Part shown: piece by piece, positions 35,202-43,163 of the stretch
Position numbering within the stretch: position 1 is the stretch's first letter
How the letters are laid out: every line of letters begins with the position of its first letter
Source of the DNA: Rufibacter immobilis
Lineage (GTDB): Bacteria; Bacteroidota; Bacteroidia; Cytophagales; Hymenobacteraceae
NCBI RefSeq assembly: GCF_003721565.1
Contig: NZ_RJJE01000017.1
Span: 1,228,636 to 1,292,635 of the forward strand
Direction: 5' to 3'
Length of the DNA: 64,000 nucleotides
Program-made: the position numbers and the translations under genes
Notes under the pieces: generated by a model
Databases searched by the model: none
Seen by the model: only the letters and a program-made list of their open reading frames with translations
What the model was told of the DNA's origin: nothing

Positions 35202-36502
35202 CCTTTTCCTCTAGAATATCCATCGCTTATGTGTTGGTTATCGCACTGCTGGTAACAATACTGTGTAGTGGTTTTATTACCAATTTCCTTTCCTTCTCCC
35301 ACTTGAATCTAGCCACTCTGCTAATTGATTGGCTTATTGCCCTTGTTCTGCTACACTTCTTTACCGGGCTTTTCTTTGCCTATTACAGAGGTCAGAAAAT
35401 AAGGCGGTCACAGCTTATTGCACTGGGAATTTGGTTACTTCTGTTATTTACGACCATACTTAAGCTACTTTTTATAGATGCTAACCCGATGCTTGAAAAG
35501 CTATTGGGGTTAAGAAATAATTTGATTTATAGTTGCCTGTTTCTTTACCTGCCCTTCTTTTTGAGAAGGGAAGATAGAATTCGAACCTGCATTACTGTGA
35601 TTCTCTTCGTTGGAACATTGCTTTGCCTTTTTGCCTTATTTCAATTCACTTTTTCCTCCAGTCTGCCAATGCCATACCTGGTGTTAAGAGGGGAAAGCAC
35701 TTTTGGATTTTACGGAACTGAAATTGTAAGACCTACAGCCCTCCTAGGCAATACAATTATCTTCTCCAGTTTCACCGTTATTCTGGCTACCATTACTTTA
35801 TCTAGGTACATGTTTACCAGAAACAAAGTATATCTGGTCCTTTTATTACTGATTCTTCTAACAAACATCCTCACCTTCACCAGAGCTGCATTGGTCGGTT
35901 TTTTTCTCTCTGGAGCCACTGTTTTGATTCTCCAGTACGGGCGTTTCACATTAGTTTATTTAATCAAAGCGTTTTCAATGCTCCTGCTCCTTCTTGTGCT
36001 CACTGTTAGCCTTGGCAGTTATTTTAAAGACACGTTTCTGGTACAAAGAATTACTGGTCAAGATGCCAGCTCTATTTCATCTACAGAAGGTCACTACACT
36101 CAAATCAGTAGTTCTTTAGACTATTTTCAAAGAAATTTATGGACCGGAGTGGGAACTGGATCGCAGGGACCCAGTAGCAGCCCTGAGCGGGTGGTTATCA
36201 CCGACGGCTATTGGTTCCAGCTGTTGATGGAGAACGGGCTTCCGTTGAGCATTCTATATCTATCTTCTTTTATTTTAAGTTTCTTTTACACCCTCCGGCT
36301 CTTTTTCATAACTCATGATTTGTCCCTCAGGCAGCTTTGCCTGTGCTTCCTTGGCTGTAGTGCATACTTTTACGCGGCCAGTTTCTTGAATTCAGCTATT
36401 GCCGGAAAAGTAAATTTCATCCTCTACTGGATGATCTTTGGTTTTGTCCTTGCCCAACGTGCCATTCTAAAAGAACGTGAGAAATGCCTTCCATTGCGAT
36501 AG
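35198..36502 (+). CDS. O-antigen polymerase/ligase family protein (Wzy-like, first copy)
   Basis: A 434-residue polytopic membrane protein from ATG 35198, with about 11-12 hydrophobic segments. The Wzy_C/O-antigen ligase region contains LTFTRAALVGFFLSG and a periplasmic loop after about residue 285 with GVGTGSQGPSSSPERVV. In such clusters one protein of this family polymerises repeat units (Wzy) and another may ligate the product. It overlaps the upstream GT2 by 4 bp and the next GT by 19 bp. A GTG at 35180 would be an alternative start. Confidence 0.82.
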   Translation: MTFSSRISIAYVLVIALLVTILCSGFITNFLSFSHLNLATLLIDWLIALVLLHFFTGLFFAYYRGQKIRRSQLIALGIWLLLLFTTILKLLFIDANPMLEKLLGLRNNLIYSCLFLYLPFFLRREDRIRTCITVILFVGTLLCLFALFQFTFSSSLPMPYLVLRGESTFGFYGTEIVRPTALLGNTIIFSSFTVILATITLSRYMFTRNKVYLVLLLLILLTNILTFTRAALVGFFLSGATVLILQYGRFTLVYLIKAFSMLLLLLVLTVSLGSYFKDTFLVQRITGQDASSISSTEGHYTQISSSLDYFQRNLWTGVGTGSQGPSSSPERVVITDGYWFQLLMENGLPLSILYLSSFILSFFYTLRLFFITHDLSLRQLCLCFLGCSAYFYAASFLNSAIAGKVNFILYWMIFGFVLAQRAILKEREKCLPLR

Positions 36503-37605
36503 ATGCTAGAATGCTCAATGCTTCAGGAATTGGCGTTTATCTGAAGCATATTCTACCGGCGTTATGCCTTGAGTTTAAGGTGCAGGTAATGGGAAATGAG
36601 CAGGAGATAGAGCAATTTGAATGGGCAAAGCAGGTTTCTGTTATTCCCTTGAATGCGCCAATTTATTCAGTGAAAGAACAATGGAAACTCTATCAAAAAG
36701 TCCCTGCCTGTGATTTGTTTTGGTCACCGCACTACAACATTCCCCTCCTCCCCATCAAGGCTAAAAAGAGAGTGGTCACCATTCATGACACATTCCACCT
36801 TGCATACAAGCATACACTCAACTTTACGCAGAAGACCTATGCCAGCCTGTTTTTAAATGCGGCTGTCCGAATGGCAGACCAAGTACTTACCGTCTCCCGT
36901 TTCTCTGAGCAGGAAATCATCAAATACACCCGCTGTTCACCAGAGAAACTCAGTGTCATCTACAATGGCGTGGATAGAACTTGTTTCACTGAAGGGATTT
37001 CATTGTCTGAAAATGCAGACCTGAGACAAGAACTGCCAAACCTGCCAGAAAAATACATACTTTTTGTAGGTAACGTAAAGCCTCACAAGAATTTAATCAC
37101 ATTGCTGAGGGCTTATTCATCGCTTTCGCTTTGTTTGCAGCAGGAATACCATTTAGTGATTGTCGGCCAGAAAGATGGTTTTCTGACCCCTGACCAAGAG
37201 ATTTTCCACGTACTGGAAAAGCAACCACAACTCAAAAAATTTGTGCACTTCACGGGTTTTGTGCCAGATAAACTTTTGCCCGTGCTCTATAATTGCGCAT
37301 CTTTGTCGGTTTTTCCTTCCCTATATGAAGGATTTGGCATGCCTCCCTTAGAAGCCATGGCCTGTGGCTGCCCCGTGGTGGCAGCTAGGTCGGCCAGTAT
37401 TCCGGAAGTATGCGCAGACGCTGTTTTGTACTTTAATCCACTACAGGCATCTGAACTAACCATTCAGATGGAGCGTGTTTTGCAAAACGTGGAGTTACAG
37501 ATGGCTCTGGCGGAAAAAGGCAGAGAGCAGTGTGCAAAATTTTCCTGGGAAGCCGCAGCCAGCCAACACGTGCGTATTTTCAAAGAGCTGGTCACCTCTC
37601 CTTGA
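36484..37605 (+). CDS. Glycosyltransferase family 4 (GT-B fold)
   Basis: A 373-residue GT-B glycosyltransferase. The N-terminal part starts IAIDARMLNASGIGVYLKHIL. The C-terminal donor domain has YILFVGNVKPHKNLITLLRAY, and the EX7E-type motif appears in FPSLYEGFGMPPLEAMACGCPVV. It resembles mannosyl- and other hexosyltransferases that act on lipid-linked sugars. It overlaps the 3' end of the upstream polymerase gene by 19 bp. Confidence 0.92.
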   Translation: MPSIAIDARMLNASGIGVYLKHILPALCLEFKVQVMGNEQEIEQFEWAKQVSVIPLNAPIYSVKEQWKLYQKVPACDLFWSPHYNIPLLPIKAKKRVVTIHDTFHLAYKHTLNFTQKTYASLFLNAAVRMADQVLTVSRFSEQEIIKYTRCSPEKLSVIYNGVDRTCFTEGISLSENADLRQELPNLPEKYILFVGNVKPHKNLITLLRAYSSLSLCLQQEYHLVIVGQKDGFLTPDQEIFHVLEKQPQLKKFVHFTGFVPDKLLPVLYNCASLSVFPSLYEGFGMPPLEAMACGCPVVAARSASIPEVCADAVLYFNPLQASELTIQMERVLQNVELQMALAEKGREQCAKFSWEAAASQHVRIFKELVTSP

Positions 37606-37670
37606 TTAATAAATTTGAATTTTCATTTCTTCCGCCACAAGGGAAGAAACAAGATTAAAAGCTTTTCTCT

Positions 37671-38786
37671 GTGAAAGTAGCAATTGTACATGAATGGTTT
37701 GTGGATTACTCTGGCTCAGAAAGAGTGGTAGAGCAGTTATTGCAGGTATACCCGCATGCCGACCTTTTTGCAGTGATAGATTTCATGCCCCAACCGCTCC
37801 AGCAGCACATCCAACATAAATCAGTTACCACTACTTTCATCCAAAAACTCCCGTTTGCCCGTAACCATTATAGAAATTATCTATTCCTGATGCCGTTGGC
37901 CATTGAGCAGTTGGATGTGTCTTCCTATGATGTAGTCATCTCCAGTAGCCATGCCGTAGCCAAAGGAGTATTAACGCACGCAAGTCAACTGCACATTTGT
38001 TACTGTCACTCTCCAGCCCGCTATGCCTGGGATCTGTACCACCAATACTTAAATGAGACTGGCTTACGGAGCAGTTTCAAGGGTTTTCTGGCTAAACTCG
38101 TGCTGCACCGTTTCAGGAACTGGGACGCCGCTTCCGCCCAAAGGGTAGACTTTTTCATTGCCAATTCAAAGTATATAGGGCGTAGAATCAAAAAGAACTA
38201 CGGGAAAGATTCAGTGGTCATCTATCCGCCGGTAGCCATAGAAAACTACGCCTTATCCCCTGCCAAGGGTGATTATTACTTTACGGCCTCCAGAATGGTT
38301 CCTTACAAACGCATTGACCTTATTGTAGAAGCGTTCTCTGCGATGCCAGACAAAAAACTAATCGTGATAGGCGAAGGCCCTGACTTTGAGAAGGTAAAAG
38401 AGCTGGCGGGTGCTAATGTAACATTGCTCGGGTACCAGCCTTATGACGTATTACGGACCCACATGCAGCAGGCCAGAGCGTTTGTCTTTGCTGCCGAGGA
38501 AGACTTTGGAATTACTCCCGTGGAGGCACAGGCTTGCGGAACCCCAGTCATTGCGCTCGCCAAAGGTGGCGCCTTGGAGACGGTCACGTCAGAAACCGGT
38601 GTTTTCTTTGATACCCAAGATAAAAACAGCATTATAGAGGCCGTACAAAGATTTGAGGAAAAGGAGTCTTCTTTCAACCCACAGTTAATCCGGAAATCAG
38701 TAGAGAAATTCAATCAGATTAGATTCAGAGACGAACTACGGCAATTTGTTATGGAAAAATACCATGAATTTAGGCAAAGCTTATAG
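37671..38786 (+). CDS. Glycosyltransferase family 4 (GT-B fold)
   Basis: A 371-residue GT-B enzyme beginning at GTG 37671: KVAIVHEWFVDYSGSERVVEQL. The donor domain contains YYFTASRMVPYKRIDLIVEAF and FAAEEDFGITPVEAQACGTPVIALAKGG, which is the EX7E motif region. The N-terminal HEWF and GSERV motif and the CHSPARYAWDLY segment recall WbaZ-like mannosyltransferases. It overlaps the next membrane protein gene by 23 bp. Confidence 0.92.
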   Translation: MKVAIVHEWFVDYSGSERVVEQLLQVYPHADLFAVIDFMPQPLQQHIQHKSVTTTFIQKLPFARNHYRNYLFLMPLAIEQLDVSSYDVVISSSHAVAKGVLTHASQLHICYCHSPARYAWDLYHQYLNETGLRSSFKGFLAKLVLHRFRNWDAASAQRVDFFIANSKYIGRRIKKNYGKDSVVIYPPVAIENYALSPAKGDYYFTASRMVPYKRIDLIVEAFSAMPDKKLIVIGEGPDFEKVKELAGANVTLLGYQPYDVLRTHMQQARAFVFAAEEDFGITPVEAQACGTPVIALAKGGALETVTSETGVFFDTQDKNSIIEAVQRFEEKESSFNPQLIRKSVEKFNQIRFRDELRQFVMEKYHEFRQSL

Positions 38787-40026
38787 CCAGGGAGAAGATA
38801 AGCTATCTAGCATTTATATTCTTCTCCTCTACCTTTATGCCTTTTCTCTTCCGCTTAGGTTTAACCTGAAGGGAATCCTGCTACTGGTGCTCATTGGGCT
38901 GTTTCTCTGGCGGTCTTTCCAGAAGCAAGTGCACTGGAGGTCCATTTTCCAAAACGCTACCTTCAGAATTTTAAGTGCCTATTTACTGCTGTGTGGCATA
39001 TCTATGCTAGTGAGCGCGTCTCCCCAAAAGGCAGTACGGTTTGTGACCTTACAAGCCATGCTTCCGGTGCTGACAGTTTTGTTTTACCGCCAACTTTCCC
39101 GGCGACAGGTCCATAACACTTTGTTTGCCTTTACTTTTAGCTGCTTTCTGCTGTCATTGCACTCCTTGTACGTGATTGGCATGGAATATTCCAGAGAAGA
39201 AGTAGGCCGTCTTGCGCCGTTTCCCAACATTGACTGGAACTATATTTCCCATTTTATGCCTCATCGGGCAGATTTCCATGCCCCCTATTACAGCTTTTAT
39301 ATAGGTGTCTGCTTAATTATCCACTCTTATTTCCTGTTTAACACCTCGTTCATCCGCCAGCGGAAAGACTTTTTCCTACATCTTTTTCTGTTTCTTTACT
39401 TTTTCGCTTTCCAGGCGCTGCTAGCCTCCAGAACAGCCTTGGTAGCCACCGTCTTTTTTATGGCGTTGGTGGCTCTGTATCTTTCTGTGAGAGCCGGAAA
39501 GTACGTTCTGGTTCTAGCCGTGATTCTTGTCACTGTGAGCAGCAGCCTGCTGGTCTACCAGAATGTGTCTTACTTGAAGAAAAAAATCAGCACGGGCACT
39601 GGAGTGAGCCAAAGGGAAATAATGTGGCGCTCTGCCATTGATCTTATTGGGGAGCACCCGATGCTGGGCACTGGCACCGGAGACATAGAAGAGGCACTGG
39701 TAACAAAATACCGGCAATACCACTTCCAGGAGGGGGTAGACGTTAGGCTTGATGCCCACAATCAGTACCTGATGCACGGGGCTTCAATGGGCTTGATGGG
39801 CGCCTTTATGCTTCTGCTCCTTTTCCTGCATCTGCTCTTGAAAGCATACCACACCAAAGATTATATCTTGTTTACAGTTGTGGCAGTCTTTGCTATCTGT
39901 TGCATCACCGAGTCTATGTTGCAGAGAAGAGATGGTACGCTACTATTCGCCTTTATGGCTGCTCTATTGCTTTTTGCTCCCAAAGAGCATATTTCCTCTG
40001 CAACACCTGCTGCATCTAAATCATAA
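38764..40026 (+). CDS. O-antigen ligase family protein (second copy)
   Basis: A 420-residue polytopic membrane protein from ATG 38764. The Wzy_C domain is visible with LASRTALVATVFFMAL and the periplasmic loop ending GTGTGDIEEAL and DAHNQYLMHGASMGLMG. The H-NQYL element is the hallmark of O-antigen ligases (WaaL) and some polymerases. The polysaccharide locus thus has two proteins of this superfamily. This one, with the HNQYL motif, is the better ligase candidate, but that is inference. It is the last gene of the cluster and is followed by two repeats. Confidence 0.85.
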   Translation: MNLGKAYSQGEDKLSSIYILLLYLYAFSLPLRFNLKGILLLVLIGLFLWRSFQKQVHWRSIFQNATFRILSAYLLLCGISMLVSASPQKAVRFVTLQAMLPVLTVLFYRQLSRRQVHNTLFAFTFSCFLLSLHSLYVIGMEYSREEVGRLAPFPNIDWNYISHFMPHRADFHAPYYSFYIGVCLIIHSYFLFNTSFIRQRKDFFLHLFLFLYFFAFQALLASRTALVATVFFMALVALYLSVRAGKYVLVLAVILVTVSSSLLVYQNVSYLKKKISTGTGVSQREIMWRSAIDLIGEHPMLGTGTGDIEEALVTKYRQYHFQEGVDVRLDAHNQYLMHGASMGLMGAFMLLLLFLHLLLKAYHTKDYILFTVVAVFAICCITESMLQRRDGTLLFAFMAALLLFAPKEHISSATPAASKS

Positions 40027-40046
40027 GTTCACAGCACATATGTACT

Positions 40047-40102
40047 GTAGGCTTGCGTTTAGCGGCTATTTTTTCAAAAATAGCCGCTAAACGCAAGCCT
40101 AC
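40047..40102. repeat. Palindromic repeat, copy 13, with 8-bp paired flanks
   Basis: The core at 40055-40094 has arms GCGTTTAGCGGCTATTTTTT and AAAAATAGCCGCTAAACGC. The flanks GTAGGCTT and AAGCCTAC extend it to 56 bp, with a mismatch only at the centre. It lies 20 bp after the ligase-like gene. Confidence 0.95.
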
Positions 40103-40168
40103 TTTTCCTCATCGGGAAGAGAAAAATACATTTGCTCTATAATATTTTCCCAAATTTTGTACGATGCT

Positions 40169-40220
40169 TCATGTGCGTTTAGCGGCTGTTTTTCTGAAAA
40201 CAGCCGCTAAACGCACATGA
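40169..40220. repeat. Palindromic repeat, copy 14, with 6-bp paired flanks
   Basis: The core at 40175-40214 has arms GCGTTTAGCGGCTGTTTTT and AAAACAGCCGCTAAACGC. The flanks TCATGT and ACATGA extend the stem. It is only 66 bp from copy 13 and of the same GCGGC flavour. Confidence 0.95.
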
Positions 40221-40251
40221 GGCACAAGGCTCAACTCATCCCTGAATTTGC

Positions 40252-40259
40252 TATCTTCG
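40252..40259 (+). promoter_or_regulatory. Putative hisS -7 box
   Basis: TATCTTCG is one base from TAnnTTTG and lies 20 bp before the hisS ATG. No -33 element is clear. Confidence 0.35.
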
Positions 40260-40278
40260 CGGCGTTAGTATTTTCAGC

Positions 40279-41649
40279 ATGAGCAAAGACAAACCTTCAA
40301 TCCCCAAGGGCACCCGTGATTTTGGGCCCGCCACGGTGGTGAAACGTAATTATATTTTCTCCGTCATCCGGAGCACCTTTGAGAAATTTGGGTTTCTACC
40401 GCTTGAGACGCCCGCCATGGAGAACCTCTCGGTGCTGACCGGCAAATACGGCGATGAGGGTGACCAGTTGATCTTCAAGATCCTGAACTCCGGTGATTTC
40501 CTAAGCAAAGTATCGGGGCAGGACATAGAACAAGGCTATAAGCCACTCACCCGCAAAATCTCTGAGAAAGCCCTGCGCTATGACCTCACCGTGCCTTTCG
40601 CCCGCTACGTGGTCATGAACCGCAATGACATCGCCTTCCCCTTCAAACGCTATCAGATACAGCCCGTGTGGCGCGCAGACCGTCCGCAGCGGGGCCGCTA
40701 CCGCGAGTTCTTCCAGTGCGATGCCGATGTGGTGGGCACCAATTCCCTGTTGTGCGAAGCTGAGATTATCCTGATGATGGACGAAGTACTCAGCACACTG
40801 GGCCTAGATGACTTCACCATCAAATTCAACCACCGGGGCTTATTGGCGGGTATTGCCGAGGCTATTGGGGCCAACGGGCGCGAGGCTGATCTCTGCGTGG
40901 CCATTGACAAGCTGGACAAAATAGGCCAGGACGCCGTAAACCAGGAACTGTTGCAGAAAGGCTTTACAGAAGACGCTATTTCTAACCTGCAACCAGTCTT
41001 CGCTTTAACCGGCGACATTGCTGATTTACTGCCGCAGTTAGACACCCTGCTCCAGAATTCTGCTGAAGGGCAGCGAGGGTTGCAGGACATCCGCGGGATG
41101 TTGTCTTACCTGGAGAGCTTCACCGTGCAGAAAGCTAAGATACAGCTGGATGTTACCTTAGCCCGGGGCCTCTCCTATTACACCGGCTGTATTTTTGAGG
41201 TGAAAGTGAACAACGTGCAGATGGGCAGCATCAGTGGCGGTGGCCGCTATGACAACCTAACGGGCATGTTCGGGTTACCGGGTGTGTCTGGGGTGGGTTT
41301 TTCCTTTGGCGTAGACCGCATCTTTGACGTTCTGGAGGAACTGAACCTGTTCCCGCAGGAAAGCCAGACCATTACCCAGGTGCTCATCTCCAACTTTGAT
41401 GAAGCTTCCATGCGCTACTCCCTGCCGGTATTGCAGGCACTGCGCGCCGCCGGTATCTCCACGGAGTTATACCCAGAAGCCGCCAAGCTGAAAAAGCAGA
41501 TGGCTTACGCCGATCAGAAGAGAATCCCGTACGTGCTGCTCATTGGTTCAGAGGAAATGGAGAGCGGCAACCTGAACCTGCGCAACATGCGCACCGGCTC
41601 ACAGCAGAGTTTACCCTTGGCAGACATTCTTCAACAGTTGCAGAAATAA
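40279..41649 (+). CDS. hisS: Histidine-tRNA ligase
   Basis: A 456-residue class II aminoacyl-tRNA synthetase that charges tRNA-His. Motif 2 is FKRYQIQPVWRADRPQRGRYREFFQCD. The histidine-specific motifs are LARGLSYYTGCIFEV and GSISGGGRYDNLTGMFG, with GVGFSFGVDRIF as motif 3. The C-terminal anticodon-binding domain starts near QTITQVLISNFDE. Length is usual for Bacteroidota. It is followed 8 bp later by histidine ammonia-lyase, so histidine use in translation and its breakdown appear to be co-transcribed. Confidence 0.97.
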   Translation: MSKDKPSIPKGTRDFGPATVVKRNYIFSVIRSTFEKFGFLPLETPAMENLSVLTGKYGDEGDQLIFKILNSGDFLSKVSGQDIEQGYKPLTRKISEKALRYDLTVPFARYVVMNRNDIAFPFKRYQIQPVWRADRPQRGRYREFFQCDADVVGTNSLLCEAEIILMMDEVLSTLGLDDFTIKFNHRGLLAGIAEAIGANGREADLCVAIDKLDKIGQDAVNQELLQKGFTEDAISNLQPVFALTGDIADLLPQLDTLLQNSAEGQRGLQDIRGMLSYLESFTVQKAKIQLDVTLARGLSYYTGCIFEVKVNNVQMGSISGGGRYDNLTGMFGLPGVSGVGFSFGVDRIFDVLEELNLFPQESQTITQVLISNFDEASMRYSLPVLQALRAAGISTELYPEAAKLKKQMAYADQKRIPYVLLIGSEEMESGNLNLRNMRTGSQQSLPLADILQQLQK

Positions 41650-41657
41650 ATATAGTT

Positions 41658-43163
41658 ATGGCGCATGAGCACCTGATTTCCCTGACTCCCCTCACCCTTG
41701 ATGAGGTCAAGAAGATCTTGCAAGGCCACACCACGCTGGCTCTTTCTGAGGAGGTGGAACAGCGGATTGTGCGCAGCCATGACTACCTGCACCATCACTT
41801 GAAAGCCGCGCCAAATCCGGTGTATGGCATCAACACCGGGTTTGGCGCGCTTTGCAACACTTCCATTTCGCCAGATCACCTGGAAGCCCTGCAACGCAAC
41901 CTCATGATGTCACACGCCTGCGGAACCGGGGAAGAAGTCCCCGCCGAGGTGGTGAAACTCATGCTTTTCCTCAAGGTGCAGTCTCTGGGCTACGGCTACA
42001 GCGGCGTACAACTGACCACCGTGCACCGTCTGCTTTCGTTCTTCAACCGGGACATATACCCCGTGGTGTACCAGCAAGGTTCCTTGGGGGCCAGCGGCGA
42101 TTTGGCTCCTTTGGCCCATCTTTGCCTGCCCCTGATTGGTTTAGGGGAAGTACGGTTTCAGGAATTCAAACTGAAAGGCCACGAACTACTGGAAATTTTC
42201 AGCTGGGAGCCCATCCGGTTACAGGCGAAGGAAGGGCTGGCGCTCCTGAACGGCACCCAACTAATGTCGGCGTACGGGTCTGTGATTTGTCTTAAGGCCA
42301 GACAGCTTTCCGTAGCCGCCGATGTAGTGGCCGCCCTCTCTCTGGAAGCTTTTGATGGGCTAAAGGCTCCTTTTTCGGCCCAGATCCATCAGGTAAGGCC
42401 ACATACTGGACAGATTAAATCGGCGGCGCGCATTTTGCAGTTGCTGGCAGACAGCGAACTCCAGCAGCAGCCCAAGCAACAGGTGCAGGACCCTTATTCC
42501 TTCCGGTGCGTCCCGCAGGTGCATGGCGCCAGTTTAGATGCCCTGGCCTACGCCGAACAAGTCTTCACCACTGAGATCAACTCAGTGACCGACAATCCTA
42601 ATATTTTCCCCGATGAGGAACTGATTCTCTCCGGCGGGAACTTCCACGGGCAGCCGCTGGCCCTGGCGCTTGATTTCCTGAGCATCGCCTTGGCGGAATG
42701 GGGCAGCATCTCGGAACGGCGCACTTTTCAATTGATTTCGGGGCAGCGGGGCTTGCCGCAGTTTCTAATCCAGGAGCCTGGCCTTAACTCGGGTTTTATG
42801 ATTCCGCAATACACGGCTGCTTCCATCGTTAGCCAGAATAAGCAGTTATGTACCCCGGCCAGTGTAGATTCCATTGTCTCGTCCAACGGGCAGGAAGACC
42901 ACGTGAGCATGGGCGCCAACGCCGCCACCAAAGCGTACCAGGTGGTGCAGAACGTGGAGCGCATTCTGGCCATTGAACTGATGGTGGCCGTGCAGGCGCT
43001 GGAGTTTAGGCGGCCACTGCGCACTTCGCCGGTACTGGAGAAACTGGTGGCCGCGTACAGAATGCAGGTGGCACCGCTGGAACAGGACCGCGTGCTGCAC
43101 CCAGACATGGAGAAGAGCATCAGATTTATCCAGAACTTTCCTTTTGAAGAATTATTGACGTGA
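41658..43163 (+). CDS. hutH: Histidine ammonia-lyase
   Basis: A 501-residue aromatic amino acid lyase that deaminates L-histidine to urocanate. The MIO cofactor triad A145-S146-G147 is present in GSLGASGDLAPLAHL. The active-site Tyr lies in NPVYGINTGFGAL, and the later NGTQLMSAYG and SVTDNPNIF motifs match HutH. No hutU, hutI or hutG lies nearby. The family also includes tyrosine and phenylalanine lyases and aminomutases, so substrate should be treated as likely histidine rather than proven. The stop overlaps the next gene by 4 bp. Confidence 0.9.
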   Translation: MAHEHLISLTPLTLDEVKKILQGHTTLALSEEVEQRIVRSHDYLHHHLKAAPNPVYGINTGFGALCNTSISPDHLEALQRNLMMSHACGTGEEVPAEVVKLMLFLKVQSLGYGYSGVQLTTVHRLLSFFNRDIYPVVYQQGSLGASGDLAPLAHLCLPLIGLGEVRFQEFKLKGHELLEIFSWEPIRLQAKEGLALLNGTQLMSAYGSVICLKARQLSVAADVVAALSLEAFDGLKAPFSAQIHQVRPHTGQIKSAARILQLLADSELQQQPKQQVQDPYSFRCVPQVHGASLDALAYAEQVFTTEINSVTDNPNIFPDEELILSGGNFHGQPLALALDFLSIALAEWGSISERRTFQLISGQRGLPQFLIQEPGLNSGFMIPQYTAASIVSQNKQLCTPASVDSIVSSNGQEDHVSMGANAATKAYQVVQNVERILAIELMVAVQALEFRRPLRTSPVLEKLVAAYRMQVAPLEQDRVLHPDMEKSIRFIQNFPFEELLT

